Below are positions 49,699 through 60,935 of a stretch of DNA of 64,000 bases, in pieces. Source of the stretch: Burkholderiales bacterium. GTDB taxonomy: Bacteria; Pseudomonadota; Gammaproteobacteria; Burkholderiales; Burkholderiaceae_C. The notes under the pieces were generated by a model. That model was given only the letters and a program-made list of their open reading frames with translations. It searched no databases and was not told where the DNA came from. Position 1 is the stretch's first letter; every line of letters begins with the position of its first letter. The position numbers were made by a program, and so were the translations under genes. Where the stretch lies: the NCBI GenBank assembly GCA_947448955.1, contig CANFPU010000003.1, positions 1-64,000 on the forward strand, read 5' to 3'.

Positions 49699-51104
49699 AG
49701 GCAATCCTCGAACGCCGCTGGGTGGCGCGCTGCGCCCCCGCCTTGATCGCGCTGGCGGTTGGTTTATCGGGCTGCGCCGGCGTCGGCCCGCAGCCGATGT
49801 CCGCGGCGCCAGCCGTGCTGCAACAAGCCTCGGTGGCTGCGCAGCTGCCCGCGGGCGCGCTCGCTGCGGCCGACAGGCCGAACTTGGCTTGGCGCGACTG
49901 GGTGCGTGAGCCGCGCCTGATGCAGTGGGTTGAGCTGGCGCTGCAGAACAACCGCGACCTGCGGGTGGCGCTGCTCAACGTGCAGCGGGCTCAGGCCCAG
50001 CTCGGCCTGGCCGACGCCAACCGCCTGCCCACGCTGGGGGTCGGGCTCAATGCCGGCCGTGCCCCCAACTACAAGGGCGTGGAGACCAACGGCCTGAGCG
50101 CCGGGCTGCAAGTCAGCGCCTGGGAGGTTGATCTTTATGGCCGCCTGGCGAGCCTGAGCGATGCGGCGCGGGCCCAGCTGCTGGCGACCGAGGCCGGCCG
50201 CCATGCGGTGTCGGTCAGCCTGGTCGCCGCCGTGGTGCAAGCGGGGTTGGCGTTGCAGGCCGATGGCGAGCTGCTGACGCTGGCGCGTCAGTCGTTGGCC
50301 AGTCGCGAGCAGACGCTCACGCTGACGCAATTGCGCGAATCGGTGGGTGCGGCGTCGCAGCTCGAGCTGCAGGCCCAGCAGACCTTGGCGGCTCAAGCCC
50401 GCGCCACGCTGGCGCAGCTGCTGCGCCAGCAGGCCCAGGACGGCCATGCGCTTTCGCTGCTGCTGGGCCAGCCCTTGCCGGTGTCCCTGGACTCGGCCAG
50501 GCCAGGTTTGGCCGACGAGACCTGGTTGGCGGAGGTGCCGGTGGGCCTGTCGTCGGCGGTCTTGCTGCGCCGGCCCGATGTGATCGCGGCCGAGCAGACG
50601 ATGCGGGCAGCGCAGGCCAACATCGTCGCAGCCAGGGCGGCGTTTTGGCCGACGATCAGCCTCACCGCCCAGGCTGGGCAGGCGTCTAGCCAGCTCTCAG
50701 GTCTGCTGCAAGGCGGCACCTTCGTCTACAGCATCGCGGCCAATGCGCTGCTGACGGTGTTCGATTCAGGCCGCCGTCAGGCCAACGTTGAGCTTGCCCA
50801 GGTGGCGCAGCAGATCGCTCAGGCCCAGTACGAGCGCGCGATCCAGTCGGCATTCCGTGACACTGCCGATGCCTTGGTTGGTTTGGCGACCTGGCGAGAC
50901 CAGCTGGCCGCCCAACGCGAGCAGCGCGACGCCGCCCGCGAAACGGCTCGGCTGACCGAGCTCAAGGCCAGCCAAGGGGCTGCCAGCGTGCTCGAGCGCC
51001 TGGACGCGCAGCGCGCGCTGTGGGCCGCCGAGCAGTCGGTGGTGCAGGTCAGGCTGGCCGAGTTGGCCAACCGGGTGGCGCTGTACAAGGCGCTGGGGGG
51101 CTGA
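49695..51104 (+). CDS. RND outer membrane efflux lipoprotein (OprM/NodT family)
   Basis: Lipobox VGLSGC; ALQNNRDLRVALLNVQRAQAQLG; RRPDVIAAEQTMRAAQANIVAARAAFWPTISLTA. Confidence 0.95.
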   Translation: MKAILERRWVARCAPALIALAVGLSGCAGVGPQPMSAAPAVLQQASVAAQLPAGALAAADRPNLAWRDWVREPRLMQWVELALQNNRDLRVALLNVQRAQAQLGLADANRLPTLGVGLNAGRAPNYKGVETNGLSAGLQVSAWEVDLYGRLASLSDAARAQLLATEAGRHAVSVSLVAAVVQAGLALQADGELLTLARQSLASREQTLTLTQLRESVGAASQLELQAQQTLAAQARATLAQLLRQQAQDGHALSLLLGQPLPVSLDSARPGLADETWLAEVPVGLSSAVLLRRPDVIAAEQTMRAAQANIVAARAAFWPTISLTAQAGQASSQLSGLLQGGTFVYSIAANALLTVFDSGRRQANVELAQVAQQIAQAQYERAIQSAFRDTADALVGLATWRDQLAAQREQRDAARETARLTELKASQGAASVLERLDAQRALWAAEQSVVQVRLAELANRVALYKALGG

Positions 51105-51231
51105 CGGCGGTGAGGCGGTCCGCATCGGCTTTTCCCGATGGGCTGATTCGTCGCCGTCTTGCGCGCAGGGACCGCGACGTGCTTTGCCGACGTCCGCCTG
51201 GTGCGGTCGCGTTGAACGTTTTCGATCTTTC

Positions 51232-52167
51232 ATGACCCTGCTGGTGGCCGGCTCGGCCAACCTCGATTTCGTGGTGCGGGTGCACCATGTGCCGGCCCCT
51301 GGCGAGACGGTGCTGGGGCGTTCGCTGCAGACTTACCCAGGTGGCAAGGGTGCGAACCAGGCGATCGCCTGTGCCCGCGCCGGGGGTGCGGATACCCGCA
51401 TGCTGCTGGCCTTGGGCAACGATGCCTATGCCTTGCCGGTCGAAGCCTCGCTGCGCGAAGCCGGTGTCGCGCTGCAAGTGGTTCGATCCACCGACCAGCC
51501 GACCGGCACGGCATTCATCGGCCTCGCAGACGACGCCGAGAACGCCATCATCGTCGCCCCAGGCGCCAACACCACGCTGCGCGCCGAGGATTTGCCGAGC
51601 CTGGACGGGATCAGCCACCTGCTGCTGCAGTTGGAGACGCCGCTGGCCACGGTGACCGCTTTTGCCCGTCGGGCCCGTGCGGCCGGTGTCCAGGTGGTGC
51701 TCAACGCTGCGCCAGCCCAGGCCTTGGGGCCTGACTTGCTGGGCAATATCGACCTGCTGATCGTCAATGAGGCCGAGCTGGGCGTGCTCGCAGGCGATCC
51801 GGGCACAGCCGGAGAGGACGACCTTTTGGCAAGACTGGCGCGGGTCGCGGTGCCGACGGTGATCGTGACACGGGGCGCGCTGGGCGCTCTAGCGCGTGCG
51901 GGCACGGCGATGCTGCAGCAACCGGGCTTCGCCGTCGAGCCGCTCGACACCACGGCTGCGGGCGACACATTCTGTGGCGTGTTGGTCGCGGCGCTCAGCC
52001 AGGGCGACGCGATGCCGCAGGCGATGCGTCGCGCCTGTGCGGCTGCGGCGCTGGCGTGCACCAGGATCGGCGCGCAGCCGAGCATCCCGATGCGGGCAGA
52101 GGTGGACGCCTTCCTGGATCGCGTTGGGGCAGCCCCTGTCGCAGATCCGCATCGACTGGCCTATTGA
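51232..52167 (+). CDS. rbsK: Ribokinase (PfkB family)
   Basis: GSANLDFVVRVHHVPAPGETVLG, YPGGKGANQAIACARAGG, DTTAAGDTFCGVLVAAL. Confidence 0.92.
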   Translation: MTLLVAGSANLDFVVRVHHVPAPGETVLGRSLQTYPGGKGANQAIACARAGGADTRMLLALGNDAYALPVEASLREAGVALQVVRSTDQPTGTAFIGLADDAENAIIVAPGANTTLRAEDLPSLDGISHLLLQLETPLATVTAFARRARAAGVQVVLNAAPAQALGPDLLGNIDLLIVNEAELGVLAGDPGTAGEDDLLARLARVAVPTVIVTRGALGALARAGTAMLQQPGFAVEPLDTTAAGDTFCGVLVAALSQGDAMPQAMRRACAAAALACTRIGAQPSIPMRAEVDAFLDRVGAAPVADPHRLAY

Positions 52168-53687
52168 AAGGCCACCTCGGCAAAACTGCGTAGCTTGCGG
52201 CTGTGCAACTGGTCGAGTCGCTGGCGGCGCAGCAACTCGATCGCCCGCATGCCGATGCGCAGGTGCTGGTCGACCCGCTCGCGGTAGAACGCATTGGCCA
52301 TGCCGGGCAGCTTGATCTCGCCGTGCAGCGGCTTGTCGGACACGCACAACAGCGTGCCGTAAGGCACCCGGAAGCGGAAGCCGTTGGCGGCGAGGGTGGC
52401 GCTTTCCATGTCGAGCGCCACCGCCCGGCTCTGGCTGAAACGGCGCTCGGGGCCGCGCTGCGGCAGCAGCTCCCAGTTGCGGTTGTCGGTCGAGGCCACC
52501 GTGCCGGTGCGCAGGATTTTCTTGAGCTCGAAGCCCTGCAGCTGCGTCACGTCGGCCACCGCTTGCTCGAGGGCCTGCTGCACCTCGGCCAGCGGCGGAA
52601 TTGGCACCCACAGCGGCAGCTCTTCGTCCAGCACATGGTCCTCGCGCACATAGCCGTGGGCCAGCACGTAGTCGCCTAGGTTCTGCGTGTTGCGCAGGCC
52701 GGCGCAGTGGCCCAGCATCAGCCAGGCATGTGGTCTGAGCACGGCGATGTGATCGGAGATGTTCTTCGCGTTGGATGGGCCGACGCCGATGTTGACCATC
52801 GTGATGCCGCTGCCGTCGGGCCTGATCAGGTGGTAGGCCGGCATTTGCGGCAGCCGTGGCAGTGCCGCACCGAACGCATCCTCGGCATCGGCCGGCATGC
52901 CGGCGCGACGCGTGACGACGTTGCCGGGCTCGACGAAAGCGGTGTAGCCGTCACTGTCTTGCGCATGTTTGGGCCAGTCGCCTAGCAGCCCGCCCTGACC
53001 CGCCGGCTTGGCCATCATCTCGTGGCCCAGGCGGACGAACTCGTCGATGTAGAACTGGTAGTTCGTGAACAGCACGAAGTTTTGGAAATGCTCTGGCGAG
53101 GTGCCGGTGTAGTGGCGCATGCGCTGCAACGAGTAGTCGACCCGCGGCGCGGTGAACAGCGCGAGCGGATGTGGTTCGCGCGGGCCAGGCTCAAAGGTGC
53201 CGTTGGCGATGCCATCATCCATCGCCGCCAGGTCAGGCAGGTCGAAGACGTCGCGCATCAACTGGCGACGCTCGGCGCTCATCGTGCCTTCAACGTGCTC
53301 GTGCTGGGCGAATGAGAAGTGAATCGGGATGGGTTGGCGTGATATGCCCACCTCAATCGGCCCGCCGTGGTTGCGCAGCAAGAGCTGGAACTGTTCTCGG
53401 TAGTAATCGGCAAACAGATCTGGGCGTGTCAGCGTGGTCTCGTAGGTGCCGGGGCCAGCGACGAAGCCGTAACTCAGGCGCGAATCGGCGCGTGCCACCG
53501 TGTCGGTGCGCACCCGCACAAAGGGGTAGCAGGCCCGCACCCGGCCGGCGGGCGTGGCCCCCGCGACGAAGTCGTGCAGGCGCTGGCGCAGCAAGTCGAT
53601 GCCGCTGTCGTAAATGGTCGCGACGTGCGCCAAAGCCTGGTCTGCGTCGTTGAAACGCTGGGTGACGATCAAGGTGGGCGATGTCAT
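52161..53687 (-). CDS. amn: AMP nucleosidase
   Basis: Full-length match in style to Amn: GTYETTLTRPDLFADYYREQFQLLLRNHGGPIEVGISRQPIPIHF ... HCAGLRNTQNLGDYVLAHGYVREDHVLD. Confidence 0.94.
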   Translation of the reverse strand: MTSPTLIVTQRFNDADQALAHVATIYDSGIDLLRQRLHDFVAGATPAGRVRACYPFVRVRTDTVARADSRLSYGFVAGPGTYETTLTRPDLFADYYREQFQLLLRNHGGPIEVGISRQPIPIHFSFAQHEHVEGTMSAERRQLMRDVFDLPDLAAMDDGIANGTFEPGPREPHPLALFTAPRVDYSLQRMRHYTGTSPEHFQNFVLFTNYQFYIDEFVRLGHEMMAKPAGQGGLLGDWPKHAQDSDGYTAFVEPGNVVTRRAGMPADAEDAFGAALPRLPQMPAYHLIRPDGSGITMVNIGVGPSNAKNISDHIAVLRPHAWLMLGHCAGLRNTQNLGDYVLAHGYVREDHVLDEELPLWVPIPPLAEVQQALEQAVADVTQLQGFELKKILRTGTVASTDNRNWELLPQRGPERRFSQSRAVALDMESATLAANGFRFRVPYGTLLCVSDKPLHGEIKLPGMANAFYRERVDQHLRIGMRAIELLRRQRLDQLHSRKLRSFAEVAFQ

Positions 53688-53790
53688 GGTGGATTATTGT
53701 CGCGAGGGGCCGCGCCGGCAGCGGCTGATGGTGCTCGACTGATGCGCGAGTGACAGCACTTTGTCAGGCTCGGCCCTAGCATGGGTGTAA

Positions 53791-55194
53791 ATGCGCGCCG
53801 AGACAGCCCCAGTCCATCCGCTGCTCACCGGCCCCATCCTGCGCACCTTGTTGCGATTGGCGGCGCCGAACGTGATGGCCACGTCGATGGCCGTCCTGGT
53901 AGGTTTGGCTGAAACCTTCTACATCGGCATGCTGGGTCTGGCCCCACTGGCCGCGATGGGACTGGTGTTTCCGTTTGCCATGCTCACCGGCATGATGTCG
54001 GCCGGCGCGATGGGAGGCAGCGTGGCGTCGGCGTTGAGCCGGGCGCTGGGCGCCGGCGATGCGACGCGTGCCCAGGCAGTGGCGCTGCATGCGCTGATCA
54101 TCGGTGCGGTGATGGGCGGCCTGTATGCCTTGGTGCTGCTGACCTTCTCCCCGAAATTGTTCGTGATGCTGGGTGGGCGCGGCGAGGTGCTTCGCGAGGC
54201 GCTGGCCTATGCGAGCGTGCTGTTTTCTGGCGCTGTGATGGTCTGGCTGTTCAACACCTTGGCGTCGATCGTGCGGGGTACCGGCAACATGCGCGTGCCC
54301 TCGCTGGCGCTGGTCGCTGCTGCCGTGCTGCAGATCGGGCTGGGTGGCTTGCTGGGGCTGGGGCTGGGCCCAGTGCCGCGCCTGGGCATGCCTGGACTGG
54401 CCTTGGGGCAAATCCTGGCTCAGTGCTGTGGCGCGATCTTCTTGTTCTGGTACTTGCGCAGTGGACGAGGTCGGCTGCGCTTGGTGTTCAAGGCGATACC
54501 GATTCGCCGCCAGTTGTTCTGGGACATCTTGAAGGTGGGCGCTTTGTCTTGTCTGTCGCCGCTGCAGTCGGTATCGACGATGGTGTTGATGGCTGGTTTC
54601 GTCGCCCATTTGGGTGTGGTGCCCTTGGCGGGTTACGCCATTGCGCAGCGCTTGGAGTTTCTGATGGGCACGGTGTCCTTTGGCATCGGCCTGGCGTCGG
54701 TGCCGATGGTCGGCATGGCGATTGGCGCCGGCGATGTGAAGCGTGCGCGCCGCATCGCCTGGACCGCAGGCGGCTTGACGGCTTCTGTATTGACATTGGT
54801 CGGGCTGGTGGTGGCCTTGTTTCCTGACCTGTGGGCTGGCATCTTCACCAGCGACGAAGCGGTGCTCGAGTACAGCCGCAGTTGCCTTCGATGGGCGGGC
54901 CCGGCCTTCGGCTTCGTCGGACTGGGATTGACGCTGTACTTTGCGTCACAAGGCTCTGGCCGCATGGCCGGGCCGGTGATTGCCGCGACGCTGCGGCTGC
55001 TGCTGATCGCGGCCGTCGGCAGCTGGTTGGTCGCTGTGGATGCACCAGCCTGGCAGCTGTTTGCATTGGCCGCTGCAGCGATGGTCGTGTACGGCGGCAG
55101 CGGTGCCCTGGCGCTGTTGATGGTTTCTTGGGGATCGTCGGTCCCTCGGCCGGCCCAACCCGCTGAACAAGCCTGGGTGGCGCGCAAGGCCTGA
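53791..55194 (+). CDS. MATE family efflux transporter
   Basis: LAAPNVMATSMAVLVGLAETFYIGMLGLAPLAAMGLVFPF; 12 TM pattern. Confidence 0.92.
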   Translation: MRAETAPVHPLLTGPILRTLLRLAAPNVMATSMAVLVGLAETFYIGMLGLAPLAAMGLVFPFAMLTGMMSAGAMGGSVASALSRALGAGDATRAQAVALHALIIGAVMGGLYALVLLTFSPKLFVMLGGRGEVLREALAYASVLFSGAVMVWLFNTLASIVRGTGNMRVPSLALVAAAVLQIGLGGLLGLGLGPVPRLGMPGLALGQILAQCCGAIFLFWYLRSGRGRLRLVFKAIPIRRQLFWDILKVGALSCLSPLQSVSTMVLMAGFVAHLGVVPLAGYAIAQRLEFLMGTVSFGIGLASVPMVGMAIGAGDVKRARRIAWTAGGLTASVLTLVGLVVALFPDLWAGIFTSDEAVLEYSRSCLRWAGPAFGFVGLGLTLYFASQGSGRMAGPVIAATLRLLLIAAVGSWLVAVDAPAWQLFALAAAAMVVYGGSGALALLMVSWGSSVPRPAQPAEQAWVARKA

Positions 55195-55214
55195 GCCGGT
55201 TCAGCGCAAGCGGG

Positions 55215-56819
55215 TCAGACCAAGCTGCGCCGGTCCTCAGCCAGCCGCATCGGCTGGTCCCGAAAAATCCGGCTGTCCATCAGCGCCAGGTCATCGGCCA
55301 CCGCGACCGGGGCACCCAGCGCGTCGAGCACATCACGTTGCAGGTCCAACCCCGGCGCGATCTCGGTCAACGTCAACTGCCCATCGCGAAGCCGGAACAC
55401 CGCTCGCTCGGTCAGGTAGAGGATCTCGTGGCCCAGCGAGGCCACATAAGGCCCGTTGAAGCTCAGGTGCCCCACGGCCGGCACCAGCTTTTTCACACGC
55501 CCTTCTTGGACGATGCGAAGGCAGCCGTCGCCGGTTTCGATGCGCAGCCCCCCGTTGGTCAGCGTTCCCATGAAGACCACCCGCTGCGTGCTCTGGGTGA
55601 TGTTGATGAACCCGCCCACCCCGGAGACTTTGTCACCGAAACGGCTGACGTTGACGTTGCCTCGCGGGTCAAACTCGGCCAAACCGAGGAAGGCGATGTC
55701 GAGACCGCCACCGTCGTAGAAGTCGAACATCGCTGCGTGGTCGATCACCGCTTCGGGCCAAGCTGACGCGCCGAACGCGGGTCCGTCGGCCGGCGTGCCG
55801 CCGATCGGGCCGGATTCCACCGTCAACGTGAAGTCGTCGACACCTTCTTCATGCGCCACCGCACCTAGGCCGGCTGGCATGCCAATGCCCAGATTGACCA
55901 CCGGACGGTCGAGGCGCCGCAGTTCGAGCAGCGCTCGGCGCTGGATGATCTTGCGCGCGTCCAGCGGCAGCTGCGCTGCAATCGGTTCGACCCCAACGGA
56001 TGGGCTCGCGGGCCGGCTCGCGGGCGGGCTGGTGTACTTGACGTCGAAGTCCTCGCCAAAGGTCATCCAGTGGTCTTTCGGGTCGTCGGCAATCACCAGA
56101 TGGTCGACCAAGATGCCCGGCACCCGGACCCGGGTCGGATCGAGCGTGCCGGCCGGCACGATCTGCTTGACTTGGGCAATCACCAGCCCACCCGAGTTGC
56201 GCGCGGCCTGGGCCAGCGCCAGCAGGTCGTGGTGAAACGGTTCCTGCTCGATGCTGAGGTTGCCGCGCTCGTCGGCGGTGGTCGCGCGTATCAGCGCGAC
56301 CTGGACAGGCAATGCTGGATAGAACAACTGCAACTCGCCACCCAAGGTCACGCGCTGCACCCTGGGTTCGATCGCCGATGCCGCGCTTCGCTGGCTCAAC
56401 CGACCCCCGTCGTGCCGTGGATCGACGAAGGTGTTCAGGCCGATGCGGGTCACGACGCCCGGCTTGCCGCCGGCGATGGCGCGAAACAGGTGGCTGATCA
56501 CGCCTTGCGGCAAGTTCCAGGCTTCGATCGCTTCTTGCTGCACCAGCGCGCCGAGCTTGGGCGCCGAGATCCAGTGGCCGCCGATCACGCGCTTGACCAG
56601 TCCGGCGTGACCAAAATGGTTGACGCCGCGGTCAGCCCGGTCGCCTTGGCCGGCACCATAGACCAGGGTCAGGTCGCGCGGGTGGCCCTGGCTGAGGAAG
56701 CGGGTCTCAATCGCCCGACTGATGGCCTCGGCATGGCCGACGCCGACAAAACCTGCGGTCGCCACGGTGGCGCCGTCGGGGATCAGGGCGGCGGCCTGGG
56801 CCGGCGTGATGGCTTGCAT
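55215..56819 (-). CDS. Acyl-CoA:acetate/3-ketoacid CoA-transferase (YdiF-like, fused alpha-beta)
   Basis: IPDGATVATAGFVGVGHAEAISRAIE; VVNLGIGMPAGLGAV; VESGPIGG. Confidence 0.9.
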   Translation of the reverse strand: MQAITPAQAAALIPDGATVATAGFVGVGHAEAISRAIETRFLSQGHPRDLTLVYGAGQGDRADRGVNHFGHAGLVKRVIGGHWISAPKLGALVQQEAIEAWNLPQGVISHLFRAIAGGKPGVVTRIGLNTFVDPRHDGGRLSQRSAASAIEPRVQRVTLGGELQLFYPALPVQVALIRATTADERGNLSIEQEPFHHDLLALAQAARNSGGLVIAQVKQIVPAGTLDPTRVRVPGILVDHLVIADDPKDHWMTFGEDFDVKYTSPPASRPASPSVGVEPIAAQLPLDARKIIQRRALLELRRLDRPVVNLGIGMPAGLGAVAHEEGVDDFTLTVESGPIGGTPADGPAFGASAWPEAVIDHAAMFDFYDGGGLDIAFLGLAEFDPRGNVNVSRFGDKVSGVGGFINITQSTQRVVFMGTLTNGGLRIETGDGCLRIVQEGRVKKLVPAVGHLSFNGPYVASLGHEILYLTERAVFRLRDGQLTLTEIAPGLDLQRDVLDALGAPVAVADDLALMDSRIFRDQPMRLAEDRRSLV

Positions 56820-56981
56820 GGGGAATGTCTCCTGGACCGGGCATCGTAACCAAGGCCTGCCATGCTGCTGTGCAGCCGTCAAGGTCGCGCGCCGGGCTAG
56901 GATGCGGATTGGAGTGCAGCTGGGTTGGCCGGCGCGCGAACCTTCAACGCCATCAACCGCCTGGCGCGGTCAGAGTGCAGC

Positions 56982-57749
56982 ATGAGCTTTTTTGCGATCG
57001 ACATCGGCAACACGCGTTTGAAATGGGCTCAGTACGCCAGCCCCCAGCCAGGCGCCGCCGTGCTGGCGCAAGGGGCGGTCTTCCTCGAGAACATCGATGG
57101 GCTGGCCGAAGCCGAGTGGAAAAACCTGTCGGCTCCGCACTCGATCCTGGGCTGCAACGTCGCGGGTGACGCGGTCCGGCGACGCGTCGAGGAGCAACTC
57201 GAGCTCTGGGACGTAGAGCCCAGTTGGGTCGTCAGTTCGGCTCAGGCGGCTGGCGTGACCAATGGCTACGACCACCCCGGCCGGCTCGGCTGCGACCGTT
57301 TCGTGGCCCAGATCGGCGCGCGTCACCATGTGTTGGCTCGGGTGGGTCCGAAGCCGGTGCTGGTCGTGATGGTGGGTACAGCGGTAACGGTGGACGCGCT
57401 CGACGCCGATGGGCATTTCCTGGGCGGCCTGATCCTGCCTGGCCACGGCATCATGCTGCGCGCGCTTGAAGGAGGCACCGCCGGGCTGCGCGTGCCCACT
57501 GGTGAAGTGCGCAACTTTCCCACCAACACCAGCGACGGCTTGACCAGCGGCGGCACTTACGCGATCAATGGCGCGATGGAGCGCATGCACCGCCACCTCA
57601 GCGCGCGCTGTGGCCAGGAACCGGTCACGCTGATGACCGGTGGTGCGGGCTGGAAGGTTGCGCCGTGGTTGAGCATCGAGCACGAACTGATCGACTCGCT
57701 GATCTTCGACGGCCTATTGGCAATGCAGTCGCACCGGCTGGTGCTCTAG
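56982..57749 (+). CDS. coaX: Type III pantothenate kinase
   Basis: [56 protein letters not shown]. Confidence 0.93.
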   Translation: MSFFAIDIGNTRLKWAQYASPQPGAAVLAQGAVFLENIDGLAEAEWKNLSAPHSILGCNVAGDAVRRRVEEQLELWDVEPSWVVSSAQAAGVTNGYDHPGRLGCDRFVAQIGARHHVLARVGPKPVLVVMVGTAVTVDALDADGHFLGGLILPGHGIMLRALEGGTAGLRVPTGEVRNFPTNTSDGLTSGGTYAINGAMERMHRHLSARCGQEPVTLMTGGAGWKVAPWLSIEHELIDSLIFDGLLAMQSHRLVL

Positions 57750-57778
57750 CCTGTGGCCGCTGGTCGGCTCGCGCCGGG

Positions 57779-59110
57779 CTACAGGATGTAGCGCGACAAG
57801 TCCTCATCGCGCGACAGCTCACCGAGTTTGGTGTCGACGGCTGCGGCGTCGATGGAGCGGGTCTGGCCGCCGAGGTTCGGCGCGTCGAAACTGATCTCGT
57901 CGAGCAGTCGCTCCATCACCGTGGCCAATCGTCGCGCGCCGATGTTCTCGGTGCGCTCATTGACATCGAAGGCGATCTGCGCCAGTCGGCGTATCGCCTC
58001 GGGCGTGATCTCCAGCGTCAACCCCTCGGTGGCCAGCAAAGCCTGGTATTGCTTGATCAGGCTGGCCTGGGTGCTTGTCAAGATGGCCTCGAAATCATCG
58101 ACCGACAGGGAGCCCAGTTCGACCCGGATCGGGAATCGGCCCTGCAACTCGGGGATCAAGTCGCTGGGCTTGGCCAGGTGGAATGCGCCCGACGCAATGA
58201 ACAGGATGTGGTCAGTCTTGACCAGCCCGTGCTTGGTCGTCACGGTGGTGCCTTCGACCAGTGGCAACAGATCGCGCTGGACACCCTGACGCGAGACTTC
58301 CGGCCCGCCCTGGTCGCTGCGTGAGGTGACTTTATCGATCTCGTCAATGAAAACGATGCCGTTGTTTTCGGCGTTTTGCAGCGCCTGGGTCTTGATGTCG
58401 TCATCGTTGACGAGTTTGCCGGCTTCTTCCTCGACCAGCAGTTTGTAGGCCTCGTCAATCCTGAGCTTGCGGGTCTTGGTGCGGCCCGCGCCAACCTGCG
58501 AGAACAAGCCTTTGAGCTGCGAGGCCATCTCCTCCATGCCTGGTGGCGTCATGATCTCCATCGAGGCCTGTGGCTCGGCCAACTCGATCTCGATCACTTT
58601 GTCGGCCAGCGTGCCTTCGCGCAAGCGCTTGCGCATCACTTGGCGCGCGGTGCTCTCTGGTGGGCTGGCAACACCGGGCTCACTGCGTGCGTCTCGGGTC
58701 AAGGGCACCAGCAGGTCCAGGATACGGTCTTCGGCGGCGTCTTCAGCGCGGCTACGCTGGCGCTTGATCGCGGCCTCACGCACTTGCTTGATCGCGATGT
58801 CGACGAGGTCGCGGATGATGCTGTCGACATCTTTGCCGACATAGCCGACCTCGGTGAACTTGGTCGCCTCGACCTTGATGAAGGGCGCGTCGGCCAGCCG
58901 CGCCAGCCGTCGCGCGATCTCGGTCTTGCCCACGCCCGTGGGCCCGATCATCAAGATGTTTTTCGGCGTGATCTCGCTGCGCAGCGCATCACCGACCTGC
59001 TGGCGACGCCAGCGGTTGCGCAGCGCAATCGCCACCGCGCGTTTGGCGGCGTTCTGACCCACGATGTGACGGTCGAGTTCGGAGACGATTTCCTGTGGGG
59101 TCATGCTCAT
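57779..59110 (-). CDS. hslU: ATP-dependent protease ATPase subunit HslU
   Basis: [53 protein letters not shown]-terminal EDLSRYIL. Confidence 0.98.
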   Translation of the reverse strand: MSMTPQEIVSELDRHIVGQNAAKRAVAIALRNRWRRQQVGDALRSEITPKNILMIGPTGVGKTEIARRLARLADAPFIKVEATKFTEVGYVGKDVDSIIRDLVDIAIKQVREAAIKRQRSRAEDAAEDRILDLLVPLTRDARSEPGVASPPESTARQVMRKRLREGTLADKVIEIELAEPQASMEIMTPPGMEEMASQLKGLFSQVGAGRTKTRKLRIDEAYKLLVEEEAGKLVNDDDIKTQALQNAENNGIVFIDEIDKVTSRSDQGGPEVSRQGVQRDLLPLVEGTTVTTKHGLVKTDHILFIASGAFHLAKPSDLIPELQGRFPIRVELGSLSVDDFEAILTSTQASLIKQYQALLATEGLTLEITPEAIRRLAQIAFDVNERTENIGARRLATVMERLLDEISFDAPNLGGQTRSIDAAAVDTKLGELSRDEDLSRYIL

Positions 59111-59655
59111 GCCAGGACCTCGATGGTGTGGTTCTGGTTGGTGTAGATGCACAGCTCGCCGGCGATCACCAGGCTTTGCTTGACGATCTCTTCGGCACTG
59201 AGTTCGGTGTGGGCCAGCAGCGACCGCGCAGCGGCCTGGGCATAGGCGCCGCCCGATCCAATCGCGACGATGCCGTACTCCGGCTCCAGCACGTCGCCGT
59301 TGCCGGTGATGATCAGGCTGGCCTCACGGTCGGCGACCGCGAGCATCGCTTCGAGCCGGCGCAGCACCCGGTCGGTGCGCCAGTCCTTGGTCAGCTCGAT
59401 CGCGGCCCGCGCCAGATGGCCCTGGTGTTTCTCAAGCTTGGCCTCGAAGCGCTCAAACAGCGTGAAGGCGTCGGCGGTGGCGCCGGCAAAACCGGCCAAC
59501 ACCTGTTCGCGGTGCAGGCGCCTCACCTTGCGTGCGGTGGACTTGATGATGAGGTTGCCCAGCGTGACTTGGCCGTCGCCGCCCAACGCGACTTGCCAGC
59601 CTTGGGGGGTGAGTCGGCGTACGCTGACGATGGTGGTGCCGTGGAATAAGTCCAT
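59107..59655 (-). CDS. hslV: ATP-dependent protease peptidase subunit HslV
   Basis: [44 protein letters not shown]. Confidence 0.98.
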   Translation of the reverse strand: MDLFHGTTIVSVRRLTPQGWQVALGGDGQVTLGNLIIKSTARKVRRLHREQVLAGFAGATADAFTLFERFEAKLEKHQGHLARAAIELTKDWRTDRVLRRLEAMLAVADREASLIITGNGDVLEPEYGIVAIGSGGAYAQAAARSLLAHTELSAEEIVKQSLVIAGELCIYTNQNHTIEVLA

Positions 59656-59713
59656 TCGGTGCTTGGATCCAGAGTATGGGAGGGGAGGCCTGGGCAGGTG
59701 CGGTGTCGGGCGC

Positions 59714-60892
59714 TCAGTCGCGTGGGATGGATACCTGGGCCTGTTCATCAAGGCCTGTCACGCCAAAAAACAAGGCCAGCAGCCGATGGGCGTCGATGAA
59801 GCTGACGCTGCGTTGCTCGGCCTTTTTCGCCAGCACCCAGTTCAGCAGGTCGCCCGCAGCAATGAAGTCGACCCGGATCAGCTTGGCGCATGACACCTGC
59901 ACGTCACGGGCTGCACCGAGCTGGCGGTCGATTTGCTGCAGCTGAGTGCTGATGTCGCCGCTCAAATGACCCGACAGCTCGAATCGGCAAACCGGTCTCG
60001 TGGCGAGGAGGTTGTCCAGCATTGCGGAGGGCAATGGGCGGCCGAACAGCCGCGCATCGTCCAGCGCCAGCTTGTCGAACTTGAGCGCTTGATCGGTGGC
60101 ACGGTACAGGTCGAGCAGCACCTGCCAGCTTGTGCCATGTCGTTGGCGCGTGCCGGTTGGCCCGCACAGCGCCATCAGAAGTTGTTCGCAGCGGCCGAAG
60201 TCGGCGTTGGCAAAAGCGATCACGGCCTCGTCGAGTGCGGGGTCCCGCAGCCTTGGCCAGCGGCTGGTGGACAGCGACAGCGTTCCGGTCCTTGTCCCGG
60301 CGTGTGCCCTCGGCGCCGGCGAGAGATCCGACAAGTCGATGTCCAGCCGCAGCGACACCGGGTCTGGCATCGGTCGGGTTGGCGCTGTCGCGCGGTGGGC
60401 CGGCGGGTCGGTCGCGCACAGGCCTTCAGCGGCGATCCGCGTGGACGATGAGATTTGCCCATCGGCTTGGCTGGTTGTCCGTGTGGAGCCGGCCGTCTCC
60501 GCCTGCGACGACGCGACGCGACGACCGCCCGCAGACGACATCTGCTGTTCGATGGCGTCAATTTTGGCTTTGACGCCGGTCTCGCTGGGATTGAGCCCCC
60601 CGTGTTCGGTCGCCATGCCCTCAGCATTTGCGGCCCTGGAGGCGTCGCCGAGCGCAGCCCGTTTTTCAGGCGACAGCCCTTCTCGGCGCAGACGACGCAA
60701 GGACTCGAACTCTTGCCTGCGAACAAAGTCATTGCGTCGCTTGCGCTCAACCAGGGCTCTGATTTCGGAGTGGGCGCGTTGCGAAGCCTCGCTCTTGGGC
60801 ATGGCGGACCCGTCGGCGGTGGGGTTGGCGACGAAGCGGACCATTTTGCGGAAAAAACCCGCTGCTGATTTGGCTTCAGCCATGTCGTTCAC
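59714..60892 (-). CDS. STAS-domain protein with long low-complexity N-terminal region
   Basis: C-term [84 protein letters not shown]. Confidence 0.75.
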   Translation of the reverse strand: MNDMAEAKSAAGFFRKMVRFVANPTADGSAMPKSEASQRAHSEIRALVERKRRNDFVRRQEFESLRRLRREGLSPEKRAALGDASRAANAEGMATEHGGLNPSETGVKAKIDAIEQQMSSAGGRRVASSQAETAGSTRTTSQADGQISSSTRIAAEGLCATDPPAHRATAPTRPMPDPVSLRLDIDLSDLSPAPRAHAGTRTGTLSLSTSRWPRLRDPALDEAVIAFANADFGRCEQLLMALCGPTGTRQRHGTSWQVLLDLYRATDQALKFDKLALDDARLFGRPLPSAMLDNLLATRPVCRFELSGHLSGDISTQLQQIDRQLGAARDVQVSCAKLIRVDFIAAGDLLNWVLAKKAEQRSVSFIDAHRLLALFFGVTGLDEQAQVSIPRD

Positions 60893-60935
60893 GACGGTCG
60901 ATCGGCCGGCAGCGTCACGACATCCCGGCGTGCGC

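Noticed and set aside
45997-49704. 1235-aa minus-strand ORF opposite the RND pump
   Set aside because: Shadow ORF of a high-GC coding region; the plus strand encodes a clear AcrB-family protein, and the antisense product is low-complexity His/Arg/Gln-rich.
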